A stretch of DNA of 61,990 bases, taken from IMG/VR virus record IMGVR_UViG_3300042868_003570, positions 1-61,990 of that record. One strand, written 5' to 3'. Source of the DNA: a virus. A model generated the notes under the pieces. The model made no database searches. It was not told the DNA's origin and saw only the letters and a list, made by a program, of their open reading frames with translations. How positions within the stretch are numbered: the stretch's first letter is position 1; every line of letters begins with the position of its first letter. The position numbers and the translations under genes were made by a program. Positions 35,518-42,244 of the stretch are shown in pieces.

Positions 35518-35804
35518 TTGTCGCTCCTTGCTCGGATGGCGTGAGCGCAGTCAGCGGGCGTGGGCCATTTGCAGCATTCCGTGCCTTCTGCCTCTTGTTC
35601 CATCCGGTCACACACCTTTGCACACGCCTCACGCTCGGCAAGCACATAAGCGTTCTCACGCGTAGCACGATCACGCTCGTCAGCACGTACAAGGGTGGCG
35701 AAGCGTTGAAGTTGCCCCTCCTCTGAAAACACCCATGCGTCACCCATAGGGAGTTCCGCAAACTCAGCCCCTGCCTCCCGCGCCATTGCGATGATGTCAT
35801 CCAT
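35514..35804 (-). CDS. Hypothetical protein, 96 aa, with shared helical module
   Basis: SD AAGGAGAAG. The central helix RATRENAYVLAEREACAKVCDRMEQEAEG and the Cys-containing ending (ECCKWPTPADCAHAIRARS) resemble small phage proteins of unknown role. Six Cys in 96 residues may bind metal. It shares AEREACA and IRAR with the neighbouring 95-aa product, consistent with local duplication. Confidence 0.6.
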   Translation of the reverse strand: MDDIIAMAREAGAEFAELPMGDAWVFSEEGQLQRFATLVRADERDRATRENAYVLAEREACAKVCDRMEQEAEGTECCKWPTPADCAHAIRARSDK

Positions 35805-35982
35805 TGTTCTTCTCCTTAATCATCCTTGCAACGTCAGCCACAGTGATCCCAAGCGCCTCTAAATCTGCCGGTCGAACCATAAAGTAAGTTGGTATTGCAG
35901 AGATTTTTTCGCCGCTCTCATCCATGTGCTCACGGATTTTTATGAGCATGGCCTCCAAGCTGGCCTGTGATAATTCAGTCAT
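35797..35982 (-). CDS. Hypothetical protein, 61 aa
   Basis: Starts at ATG 35982 (SD AAGGAGAAG). It is mostly helical: LSQASLEAMLIKIREHMDESGEKI, then MVRPADLEALGITVADVARMIKEK. It overlaps the next gene by 8 nt and the previous by 4. It is a plausible small regulatory or adaptor protein, with no recognised family. Confidence 0.58.
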   Translation of the reverse strand: MTELSQASLEAMLIKIREHMDESGEKISAIPTYFMVRPADLEALGITVADVARMIKEKNNG

Positions 35983-36311
35983 GTGTTCTTCTCCTTTAGT
36001 CGTTGCTCGATGGCCCTGTACAAATCCTTTGTCTCGTAGCATCCTCGGAGTTTGACCATTAGCGTGGCGTGCATGTCAACCAATTCAGCATCCGTCAGCC
36101 CAACCCATGTGCGCTGCGCTGCGGGTGGGGTGGTGTAAACGTTGGTCGGTTCAAGGCGCTTTCCATCCCGTACCCAAGCCGACCCGATGGTCAACGCGTC
36201 CCACATCATGTCCTGCGTCTGTTTTGCAGCACGTAAAGCTGTAAGCTCACCCAGGTATTCGTAGCACAGATTAGTCAGTCGCTCAATTTCGTCATGTTGG
36301 CGGTCAGTCAT
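35979..36311 (-). CDS. Hypothetical protein, 110 aa
   Basis: ATG 36311 overlaps the upstream stop (ATGA) with AAGGAG 7 nt away, better placed than the ATG at 36317. The N-terminal coiled helix is followed by GSAWVRDGKRLEPTNVYTTPPAAQRTWVGLTDAELVDMHATL, a segment frequent in phage accessory proteins. The function is unknown. Confidence 0.6.
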   Translation of the reverse strand: MTDRQHDEIERLTNLCYEYLGELTALRAAKQTQDMMWDALTIGSAWVRDGKRLEPTNVYTTPPAAQRTWVGLTDAELVDMHATLMVKLRGCYETKDLYRAIEQRLKEKNT

Positions 36312-36490
36312 TCCCATGCTCCTTCATCAAACGCGCCTTCATGTGCCATTGCAAACTCCAGCAGCTTCTTAACCACTCGTGGCGTAATCTTCACGGATGC
36401 ACCCTCGCCATCAGTGAACTTGATCCAGTCACCGTAGACTTCCATGTTGGTCGCGCCGTCAATCTCAGAGCCATCATCGTTAATAATCAT
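36308..36490 (-). CDS. Hypothetical protein, 60 aa
   Basis: SD GGAGGTGGGAA; ATGA overlap with the upstream gene. It is a small beta unit (MIINDDGSEIDGATNMEVYGDWIKFTDGEGASVKITP) plus a C-terminal helix, acidic overall. It could be a small SH3-like or inhibitor protein. No family is recognised. Confidence 0.58.
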   Translation of the reverse strand: MIINDDGSEIDGATNMEVYGDWIKFTDGEGASVKITPRVVKKLLEFAMAHEGAFDEGAWE

Positions 36491-37029
36491 TTCCCACCTC
36501 CAAAGATTTTGTGCAGCGCATCGTACAGCTCACGGGCCTGCTTGATGGGCAGGGTGTTCAGCAGGTAGTCCACATCGTTGGTAGTCACTACAGGAGCTGG
36601 CGCAGGCGCAAATGCAAATGTGGGTTCGGCTTTGGGGGCCTTGGCGGGCTTGGCGGGCTTGTTGGTGAGGTGTTTGACGGACTTGTGGTTGGATTTCGCA
36701 GCCGCCTTCATGGGCCTGTATTCAGTGCCCACTGCCGTGTACCTGTCATCGGCGTCTCGCACGAGCAGGCCAGCCCTGCGCATCTGTGAGAAGAGGGCGG
36801 TGATCGAATTCTCTTTGAACCCTTGTGCTGTGAGCGCGTAAAGGGCCTGCCTATACATGACGCCGGGGTTGTCGCGCACGAACTCGAACGTGGCGCGTGT
36901 GACGTTATTGGTGACACTGAAAGGTGACTTTGGCATAGGTGCTTTCTCTTGGGGTTGTTGTTGTTGGTCTGGCTCGTCCTTTGACCACTCGGTCAAGGCG
37001 CGGCTAAGGGCAGTCTGAATATCAGGCAT
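36487..37029 (-). CDS. Winged-helix-like protein, 180 aa
   Basis: ATG 37029 (SD AGAGGAAG). Residues about 40-95 (TRATFEFVRDNPGVMYRQALYALTAQGFKENSITALFSQMRRAGLLVRDADDRYTAVG) fit a winged helix-turn-helix. A basic, Pro/Lys/Ala linker follows, then a short C-terminal helix (VDYLLNTLPIKQARELYDALHKIF). It is a probable DNA-binding protein of the early region. Overlaps the 53-aa gene upstream by 8 nt. Confidence 0.65.
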   Translation of the reverse strand: MPDIQTALSRALTEWSKDEPDQQQQPQEKAPMPKSPFSVTNNVTRATFEFVRDNPGVMYRQALYALTAQGFKENSITALFSQMRRAGLLVRDADDRYTAVGTEYRPMKAAAKSNHKSVKHLTNKPAKPAKAPKAEPTFAFAPAPAPVVTTNDVDYLLNTLPIKQARELYDALHKIFGGGK

Positions 37030-37183
37030 GGGTCTTCCTCTGGATGTGTTGTGCAAGCAGCCACTTGTCTCCCAAGAGCCGCACAGACCTCACCCACTTG
37101 CGTTGGTTGGCCCGATTAGTCTCAAGCGATACGTGCTCTACGTTCCATAACTCGCGCACATGGCGCAGCATTCTTACGTTCAT
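37022..37183 (-). CDS. Small basic protein, 53 aa
   Basis: ATG 37183 with strong SD AAGGAGAAAG; 53 codons ending TGA 37024-37022. The product (MNVRMLRHVRELWNVEHVSL...) is Arg/Lys/Trp-rich and ends HIQRKTHA. It is the first gene after the promoter and hairpin at 37213-37272. A nucleic-acid role is plausible by charge only. Confidence 0.65.
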   Translation of the reverse strand: MNVRMLRHVRELWNVEHVSLETNRANQRKWVRSVRLLGDKWLLAQHIQRKTHA

Positions 37184-37212
37184 TTTGCTTTCTCCTTGTT
37201 GTGAATGGTGCC

Positions 37213-37232
37213 TGACAACCCGAAGGTTGTCA
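37213..37232. other. Stem-loop with UUCG-type tetraloop
   Basis: TGACAACC/GGTTGTCA is a perfect 8-bp stem. On the - strand transcript the loop reads C(UUCG)G, an extra-stable tetraloop. There is no T-run, so it is a 5-prime leader structure of the 53-aa gene or a 3-prime end stabiliser rather than an intrinsic terminator. It shares its outer bases with the dyad copy 2. Confidence 0.6.
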
Positions 37233-37243
37233 AGCGTTGGACA
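37228..37243. promoter_or_regulatory. 16-bp dyad, copy 2 (candidate operator)
   Basis: Identical over all 16 bases to 28737-28752 (TGTCAAGCGTTGGACA on +). It starts at the last base of a good - strand -10 box, just as copy 1 does. This repeated geometry argues for a functional element rather than chance. Confidence 0.6.
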
Positions 37244-37272
37244 TTATTACACCTCTGCGTACGCCTCGTCAA
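37243..37272 (-). promoter_or_regulatory. Candidate sigma70-type promoter
   Basis: On the - strand TTGACG (37272-37267), 18-nt spacer, AATAAT (37248-37243): 5/6 matches in both boxes. The -35 box is inside the last codons of the M20/M28-like gene. It would drive the 53-aa gene and the operon below it. Confidence 0.6.
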
Positions 37273-38359
37273 ACAGTCGTGCAAGCACTGCGTCAGCCCC
37301 GTAGGTGAACAGGTCGGCGAGGTGCTCTTTGAGCAGGTCTGGGTCGCGCAGCTTGCTTGTGCGTATGTAGCGCCGTGCAAGCTCGGGGTCTTCTGGGTAC
37401 GCCGACTCGCAGATCAGCTCCACAAGGTAGCCTGGGTAGCCTGCTAGCGCGTCGTGGATGGCCTCCTTGACATCGTCCTCCCCCGTCCAGCCGTCCACGT
37501 ACTTCTGCGTGCTGCCAGGGTACGCACTGACACTGGTCGTCAGGGCCGATGCCTCCCACGCGTTGTCCCAGACGGTGTCCCACTTGGTGTCGATCACCAG
37601 CGGGTCACGCGAGGTGGGCAGCTCGTCCCACTTGATCTGCACCACACGGTCAGCCAGCGCCATGAAGTGGTAGGTGTCGAGCGACTCCTTGTCCGAGTGC
37701 TCGTGGTCATACCCTACGCTCACGTTGGTGCACTCAGGGATGATGTCCGTGAACTCGGCAGTGTCGGTATACACACCTGTGTCGTCGGGCAGGTACATGA
37801 GTCTGTCGTCCCCGTTGAGGGCATCAGACAGCGCCTGGGCAAACGCATCAGAGCAGCAGCGGCCATACCCTTGGTGCGTGATGACCGAGTCGATGCCGCG
37901 TCTGTCGAACGCGATGGCACGGTCGAACTGCGCAAGCAAGTCAGCGTGCTCTGCTGCAAGATGCTTGGCACCGATGCCGCCCACCTCCTCGCCCTGCGTG
38001 AAGATGTAGTACCCAGGCACACCGCTGTGAAGCAGGTGCATGAGCAGCGCACAGCCAGCGCCATCGTCAGCACCGAGCGGCGCGTCCTTGGCGAACCACT
38101 TGCCGTGTGCCTTGATGAACTTGTTGGGGCCATCAGCGCGGTGCACGGTGTCAACGTGTGCGACAAAGAGAGTCCTGTTCGCTGCCCCACGACGCGCATC
38201 TACATGGATATTACCCGCTACGTCGATGGTCAGGTCAAGGTGGCGCGGCACGTTGTCGCACAGCCAGCCCATGAAGAGCGATGCACCCTCACCGTAATGG
38301 GGGCGTTTGAGGGACAGCGCACGGCACAGGGTCTTGTACAGGATAGATGATTTACGCAT
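37247..38359 (-). CDS. M20/M28-like zinc aminopeptidase
   Basis: 370 residues; SD AAGGAA. The first 235 residues carry the co-catalytic zinc peptidase pattern: HVDTVH (His68, Asp70), GADDGAG (Asp98), TQGEEVGGIG (Glu124/125), FDRRG (Asp152) and YDHEHSDKESLD (a His near 219-221). Cellular relatives are aminopeptidases, carboxypeptidases or deacylases. The last 90 residues (helical, charged) are extra and unrecognised. A phage early gene of this class is unusual. The substrate is unknown; it could release amino acids or process a host peptide. Confidence 0.82.
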   Translation of the reverse strand: MRKSSILYKTLCRALSLKRPHYGEGASLFMGWLCDNVPRHLDLTIDVAGNIHVDARRGAANRTLFVAHVDTVHRADGPNKFIKAHGKWFAKDAPLGADDGAGCALLMHLLHSGVPGYYIFTQGEEVGGIGAKHLAAEHADLLAQFDRAIAFDRRGIDSVITHQGYGRCCSDAFAQALSDALNGDDRLMYLPDDTGVYTDTAEFTDIIPECTNVSVGYDHEHSDKESLDTYHFMALADRVVQIKWDELPTSRDPLVIDTKWDTVWDNAWEASALTTSVSAYPGSTQKYVDGWTGEDDVKEAIHDALAGYPGYLVELICESAYPEDPELARRYIRTSKLRDPDLLKEHLADLFTYGADAVLARLFDEAYAEV

Positions 38360-38364
38360 GGTGA

Positions 38365-39747
38365 TTATTCCTTAGTGGTTGTGGTTTCAGTTTCTTCGAT
38401 CTCGGGCACATGGTCAGGGTGGTACATCAGGTCATCGACCGTCACGAAGTCCGTGCTGTCGCTGTACCAGTTGTTGCTGCCCTCGCACTGCCACGCATCG
38501 TCCTCGTGCACCCAGCCTTTGTCCTGGGTCTCTACGCAGTTGTCGATGTGGTGGTAGTTGTCGTCGTACTCGCAGTACACAATGCTGTCGTCATCGTTGC
38601 GGTACCACTCGTCATCGTCCACGCACAGCACAGCGTTGTCACGGTGCGTGTAGTCGCCGCAAGACAACTCCACGATGCCGTTGCGGTCAAGGTAGTTCTC
38701 GTCATAGTAGTCACCATCGACCTCGACAGCGCAGTCGTTGCTCACGTAGTACGAGTCACCTGCACGGCCCGTGACGTACGTGTAGTCGTTCTCGATGCAG
38801 CTCGAACAGGCGCTGTCATCGCCGTGGTAGCCGATGCTTGACATATCGTCCACATCGACACGATCACCGCACTGAGGGCAGGTGTGCCTGCTGGTCTCCT
38901 CGGCATAGCCGTCCTGCCTGCGCAGCTCGTAGTCGCCGTCTGAGTCGAGGAACATCTTGAGGCCGTCGCCCCGGTCTTCTATCCGCGCTGTGTACAGGTC
39001 GCCGTCAACGTATGGCCCGAGGAAGTCGCAGCGATTGACCTTGTAGCACGCAAGCTGCGCATCGTCATGCCATTGGCCATACTTGACATACCCCCGCTCC
39101 TTGAGCCACGCTTCCAGCTTCTCGTCGGTGTACGAGTAGCTGCTCCCCGGCTTGTAGCCGAACGATCTGACCCAGTACAGCGTGTCGTCAGTGTCGTCGT
39201 TGTTGAGCAGCGCACGGCCCACGATCTCACCCTCCGGTGATATGCGCACCGCCATGTGCCAGCCATACTGCGGGTCATACGCGGCGTAGGGATGGCGCTC
39301 GTAGCCGTCAGCGCAGTGCACGTTGTCACGACACGACCACTTCATGCACGAGTGCGGCCCGCTGTTGACCGCATCCACCATCGCCGCGACCGTGCGCAGT
39401 ATCTCGTACCTGTCCACGTTGCCGATGTAGCTGGCTACAGCGTCCCGGATGATGTGGTCAGGCAGGTCGAAGTGGCGAGACAAGTACTTGCCCACCGTCG
39501 TGATCGTCTGCCTGTCGGCCTCACCTGAGCGCTCATCGCGGGTGTATGCGATGCGCTCACGGTCAGTGTCAGAGACATGGGGCCACTCAAGCAAGAGACG
39601 CTGCCAGTAGACGGGACGGTGGTCACGCTCAAGCAGGCGCTTGACTGCGGGGTGCAGCTCGCTGCGCAGCCTCTCGCGGTCGAACCACGGGCGGTGCTTG
39701 CTGACGATTTGCGATGCGGGGGCGAAGGTGTTGTTGTAAAAACTCAT
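38365..39747 (-). CDS. Asp/Tyr/Cys-rich protein of unknown function, 460 aa
   Basis: SD AGGAG. Residues about 1-130 are helical and basic. About 130-270 is mixed, with LLNNDDTDDTLYWVRSFGYKPGSSYSYTDEKLEAWLKERGY. From about 288 a zinc ribbon (CPQCG...CSSC) leads into a segment dense in Asp/Tyr with spaced Cys (DGDYYDENYLDRNGIVELSCGDYTHRDN, SIVYCEYDDNYHHIDNCVE). The C-terminus is acidic and Thr-rich. It is the longest early gene without a recognisable family. The repeating D-x-x-Y/C pattern may bind metal ions. Confidence 0.6.
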   Translation of the reverse strand: MSFYNNTFAPASQIVSKHRPWFDRERLRSELHPAVKRLLERDHRPVYWQRLLLEWPHVSDTDRERIAYTRDERSGEADRQTITTVGKYLSRHFDLPDHIIRDAVASYIGNVDRYEILRTVAAMVDAVNSGPHSCMKWSCRDNVHCADGYERHPYAAYDPQYGWHMAVRISPEGEIVGRALLNNDDTDDTLYWVRSFGYKPGSSYSYTDEKLEAWLKERGYVKYGQWHDDAQLACYKVNRCDFLGPYVDGDLYTARIEDRGDGLKMFLDSDGDYELRRQDGYAEETSRHTCPQCGDRVDVDDMSSIGYHGDDSACSSCIENDYTYVTGRAGDSYYVSNDCAVEVDGDYYDENYLDRNGIVELSCGDYTHRDNAVLCVDDDEWYRNDDDSIVYCEYDDNYHHIDNCVETQDKGWVHEDDAWQCEGSNNWYSDSTDFVTVDDLMYHPDHVPEIEETETTTTKE

Positions 39748-39772
39748 GACTGCTTTCTCCTAGTTTGCTAGT

Positions 39773-39823
39773 GCCGGGCATTGGCGCTGCCCGGCGATGC
39801 GCTGGTGGGACACGGTGTCCCAC
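39773..39823. other. Tandem stem-loops in early intercistronic gap
   Basis: Two perfect inverted repeats: GCCGGGCA/TGCCCGGC (39773-39780, 39788-39795, 7-nt loop) and GTGGGACAC/GTGTCCCAC (39805-39823, one central base). They lie between the 74-aa gene and the 460-aa gene, in the 82-bp leader of the latter. No T-run follows, so RNA processing, pausing or protein binding is more likely than termination. Confidence 0.55.
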
Positions 39824-39829
39824 GCTTTC

Positions 39830-40054
39830 TTACTCGGTAACTGTCCAGCCCATCGCCTTGATGACGCGGGCCAGCGATGGGTCTGGCACGATGCCCTGCG
39901 CAAGCAAGACACGGCGCTCTGACTTGTAGACTCGCAGTATGGTCATCGAGCGCGGCACTACCCACACCCCACCATCCTTCATGTTCTCGAACAGGTTGCG
40001 CGTCCACTCGACGGCGCGGTTCATGCCACCCACGGTGTTGAGGTCGTAGTTCAT
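39830..40054 (-). CDS. Hypothetical protein, 74 aa
   Basis: SD AGAGGAGC; overlaps the NinX-like stop as ATGA. A compact alpha/beta unit: MNRAVEWTRNLFENMKDGGVWVVPRSMTILRVYKSERRVLL, then IVPDPSLARVIKAMGWTVTE. It looks like a folded domain. No family is recognised. Confidence 0.6.
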   Translation of the reverse strand: MNYDLNTVGGMNRAVEWTRNLFENMKDGGVWVVPRSMTILRVYKSERRVLLAQGIVPDPSLARVIKAMGWTVTE

Positions 40055-40392
40055 GTCAGCTCCTCTGGTACATCAACGGTGTCGCCCAGCTTGCTGGCAA
40101 CGTAGCAGCGCATGGCTGCGATGAGGGGCGTTGGGCCATCATGCGGGATGTGTTGATTTCTGTACATGGCTTCCCACAAGGCAGGGCTTTGCGGTACAAG
40201 CTCAATCATCTCCCGCTCAATGATCGGGCCAGCTTGATCCCATTTCATGGTCGGTATGAAGTACTCGGCCTCACCTGTTGACAGGGTTATCAGCAGTAGC
40301 CCCCCGTCATCCTTGTAGCCGTAGGCTAAAAGCCCCTCACACTTCGCCACTACCCAATCAAGAGTAATGTCCGTTAGTTCACTCGTTTTCAT
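40051..40392 (-). CDS. NinX-like protein (DUF2591 family)
   Basis: 113 residues; SD GGAG. KTSELTDITLDWVVAKCEG at the start, WDQAGPIIEREMIELVP in the middle and GPTPLIAAMRCYVASKLGDTVDVPEEL at the end are hallmark segments of the P22 NinX/DUF2591 family found in many phage early operons. The biochemical role is not established. Confidence 0.88.
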   Translation of the reverse strand: MKTSELTDITLDWVVAKCEGLLAYGYKDDGGLLLITLSTGEAEYFIPTMKWDQAGPIIEREMIELVPQSPALWEAMYRNQHIPHDGPTPLIAAMRCYVASKLGDTVDVPEELT

Positions 40393-40553
40393 CTGCCATC
40401 TCCTTCTTTACGGTTGAGAAAATACTCGTCGGCCTTGCGGTCTTGCTCTTGGTCGTAGGCGTCCGATGCCCAGTCCATAACCTGCTGCTCGGCCTCGTCC
40501 CATGTGTAGCCCTGCTCCATGAGCCGGTTGCGTAGCTGCTGTGGGTTATTCAT
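40389..40553 (-). CDS. Small hypothetical protein, 54 aa
   Basis: ATG 40553 with GAGAGGT upstream; ATGA overlap with NinX-like and 8-nt overlap with the 58-aa gene. NPQQLRNRLMEQGYTWDEAEQQVMDWASDAYDQEQDRKADEYF is a helical, acidic small protein. No motif. Confidence 0.58.
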   Translation of the reverse strand: MNNPQQLRNRLMEQGYTWDEAEQQVMDWASDAYDQEQDRKADEYFLNRKEGDGR

Positions 40554-40722
40554 GTGCGTACCTCTCGAACAGATGCCCGAAGGCGTTGACCAACAGCACT
40601 TGGTTGGTGCTGTCTGCACGGAAGAATGCCAGTGCTATCGCAGAGGCAAAGCCTCCGCCTTCGCGCTCCATCCTGCGTGCTGCTATCAACAGCTCGTCTT
40701 CACTCATATCGTTTGCTTTCAT
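40546..40722 (-). CDS. Small hypothetical protein, 58 aa
   Basis: ATG 40722 (SD AAAGGAG) to TAA 40548-40546. MSEDELLIAARRMEREGGGFASAIALAFFRADSTNQVLLVNAFGHLF is a compact helical protein of a kind often seen beside NinX-like genes in phages. Overlaps are 4 nt upstream and 8 nt downstream. Confidence 0.62.
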   Translation of the reverse strand: MKANDMSEDELLIAARRMEREGGGFASAIALAFFRADSTNQVLLVNAFGHLFERYAHE

Positions 40723-41006
40723 TTGGTTTCTCCTTTGGTTGACTTACGTTTGGGTGCGACCTCGTCCAGCACGAAGCTGCCCTCGACCTGCGGTTGGTAG
40801 AAGCTGATTTCGTAGCTTGCGGACTTGTCACCCGGCACATACCACACCCAATAGAGCATGGGCTTTTTGTTGTAGCGCAGCTTGTCCATCGTCTGCATCA
40901 GGGCGTGTAAGTCCGTGCCTGAGCGCCACTCGAACACGTTGACGAGCAGGTAGTGGAACTCGGGCTGGGTGTGCTTCATTAAGCGTTCTGTCATGTCGAT
41001 CTTCAT
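40719..41006 (-). CDS. Hypothetical protein, 95 aa
   Basis: ATG 41006 with SD AAAGGAGC, ATGA overlap with the upstream gene. Alpha/beta sequence (FHYLLVNVFEWRSGTDLHALMQTMDKLRYNKKPMLYWVWYVPG) with a basic tail (APKRKSTKGETK). It looks like a small single-domain protein. No family is recognised. Confidence 0.58.
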   Translation of the reverse strand: MKIDMTERLMKHTQPEFHYLLVNVFEWRSGTDLHALMQTMDKLRYNKKPMLYWVWYVPGDKSASYEISFYQPQVEGSFVLDEVAPKRKSTKGETK

Positions 41007-41299
41007 TTGTGTAGCTCCTTTGGTTGAAGTGCGCAGTACCAGCGATTGACGCCGATGCGTCGAGACACGACTTTCAGGCGTGGGGTTTGTTTTTGGTTGT
41101 GCACGTATGCCACCAGACACTTAACCAGCACAGACTCTGCGCCACCGCTGGGCGTTTTGCGTAGCTGGTCACTCTCGATAACCACAAAACCCTGCGCTTT
41201 TATCGTCTCGCAGAGTGCGGCCCAGTCGTACACAACCTTGGTCGGCACCGTGGTAGGTTCCGCAGTCCATCCGTTATGGTGTATGTCTTCAACCTTCAT
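41003..41299 (-). CDS. Hypothetical protein, 98 aa
   Basis: SD AAAGGAGAAAG. The body is VYDWAALCETIKAQGFVVIESDQL, then a beta hairpin region (ESVLVKCLVAYVHNQKQTPRLKVVSRRIGVNRWYCALQP). It may be a DNA- or RNA-binding single domain, judged by its basic second half only. Confidence 0.58.
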   Translation of the reverse strand: MKVEDIHHNGWTAEPTTVPTKVVYDWAALCETIKAQGFVVIESDQLRKTPSGGAESVLVKCLVAYVHNQKQTPRLKVVSRRIGVNRWYCALQPKELHK

Positions 41300-41315
41300 T
41301 TGCTTTCTCCTTTGG

Positions 41316-41633
41316 TTATGCTGCTACTAAGCGCAGGGGTTGGGGGTTACTTCGGATAGCTGCGGCTGCAATCGTTCTTCGTGCGTTGTCGCACTTGACC
41401 TCGTGGTTATCAAAGTCGGTCTGGTAGTCCGCTATATCCCGGTTAAAGGCCAGTGAGTGCGCGGCCAGCGCCTCTTTGAACTCAACTTCAGCCTTTTCTA
41501 CGTCATCGGGGTGTTGGTCAAGGTCACAAACCATGCAGGTCTTGTACCAATCCAGCCCCGCAACACGCTCCAGCGACTTCTCAAAAGGCGTCAATGTGGC
41601 TTTGAATTCTTTCCATGCGATTTCGGTGTCCAT
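41316..41633 (-). CDS. Hypothetical coiled-coil protein, 105 aa
   Basis: ATG 41633 (SD AAAGGAG); the longer upstream frame lacks an SD. It is mostly helical: WKEFKATLTPFEKSLERVAG, then EKAEVEFKEALAAHSLAFNRDIADYQTDFDNHEVKCDNARRTIAAAAI. Two Cys (CMVC) sit near residue 35. No family. Confidence 0.58.
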   Translation of the reverse strand: MDTEIAWKEFKATLTPFEKSLERVAGLDWYKTCMVCDLDQHPDDVEKAEVEFKEALAAHSLAFNRDIADYQTDFDNHEVKCDNARRTIAAAAIRSNPQPLRLVAA

Positions 41634-41635
41634 TT

Positions 41636-41857
41636 TCACTCTCCTTTGATGTTGTGTATCTGACCGACGGTCGAGACAAGCTCTCGGTTCACCTTGGCTA
41701 AGTTGTGGTGGATAACTTCTAGCTGGTGCTGCACCAAGGTATTGCCCGCCTCGTGCGCGGCCTCGCCGATGCGCATGATGGCTGCGTTGAGCGTATCGAG
41801 TGCTACCCACGCTTGGGCCACCCTTGCGATGGCGTGCTGCTTTTCTTCGTTCGTCAT
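41636..41857 (-). CDS. Hypothetical helical protein, 73 aa
   Basis: SD AAGGA, 2 nt gap to the next gene and 3 nt to the previous. An all-helical protein with heptad-like spacing (IARVAQAWVALDTLNAAIMRIGEAAHEAGNTLVQHQLEVIHHNLAKVNRELV). Possibly a dimeric coiled coil. The function is unknown. Confidence 0.58.
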   Translation of the reverse strand: MTNEEKQHAIARVAQAWVALDTLNAAIMRIGEAAHEAGNTLVQHQLEVIHHNLAKVNRELVSTVGQIHNIKGE

Positions 41858-41860
41858 TTT

Positions 41861-42124
41861 TTATCCTTCCAGCTTTTCTTCGTTGATGAACATCTGGCCA
41901 AACTGCTCCCACAGGGGGATGTACCCGCTGTCTTCGACGGGCTCATCTTCAGCAAGCTCAAACATTTCACGGTACTCACGCTCACATTCTTTGGTGTGCT
42001 CATCGACTACAGCCTGCGCTGCTTCGCGGGTGCGGTATGCCCCATAGAAAGATGCGCTGGCTTGGTAGTACGGGTCGTCGCAGATGTAGAGTTTGGTGAC
42101 GATGTAAACGATGGTTGACTTCAT
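41861..42124 (-). CDS. Hypothetical protein, 87 aa
   Basis: ATG 42124 with SD AAAAAGGAGAAAG. N-terminal strand-helix (STIVYIVTKLYICDD...ASASFYGAYRTREAAQAVVDEHTKECEREY) and an acidic C-terminus. Its 120-bp leader contains a hairpin and the compound palindrome at 42146-42229, so its expression may be controlled there. Confidence 0.6.
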   Translation of the reverse strand: MKSTIVYIVTKLYICDDPYYQASASFYGAYRTREAAQAVVDEHTKECEREYREMFELAEDEPVEDSGYIPLWEQFGQMFINEEKLEG

Positions 42125-42145
42125 TTGCTTTCTCCTTTTTACAAG

Positions 42146-42174
42146 TGCCGCACATTTGTCATGGCTGTGCGGCA
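42146..42174. other. Stem-loop in 87-aa gene leader
   Basis: TGCCGCACA/TGTGCGGCA, a perfect 9-bp stem with an 11-nt loop, about 20 nt before the start codon of the 87-aa gene on the - strand, just ahead of its SD. It could influence translation or RNA stability. There is no T-run for termination. Confidence 0.55.
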
Positions 42175-42190
42175 TGGCCATATTTGAAAA

Positions 42191-42229
42191 CTGGGGTGAA
42201 CTTTCACCCCAGAGAGATATCTCTCTGGG
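42191..42229. promoter_or_regulatory. Compound palindrome: GGGGTGAA dyad plus AGAGAGA dyad (copy a)
   Basis: Two overlapping perfect palindromes. 42191-42212: arms CTGGGGTGAA/TTCACCCCAG with 2 central bases. 42208-42229: a 22-bp perfect palindrome built on AGAGAGATATCTCTCT flanked by CCC/GGG. The first is related to 43624-43650, and the second to four more copies at 43557, 43963, 44204 and 44425. Most likely a binding site for a dimeric protein. Confidence 0.65.
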
Positions 42230-42244
42230 CGTGTTTGACACTGG

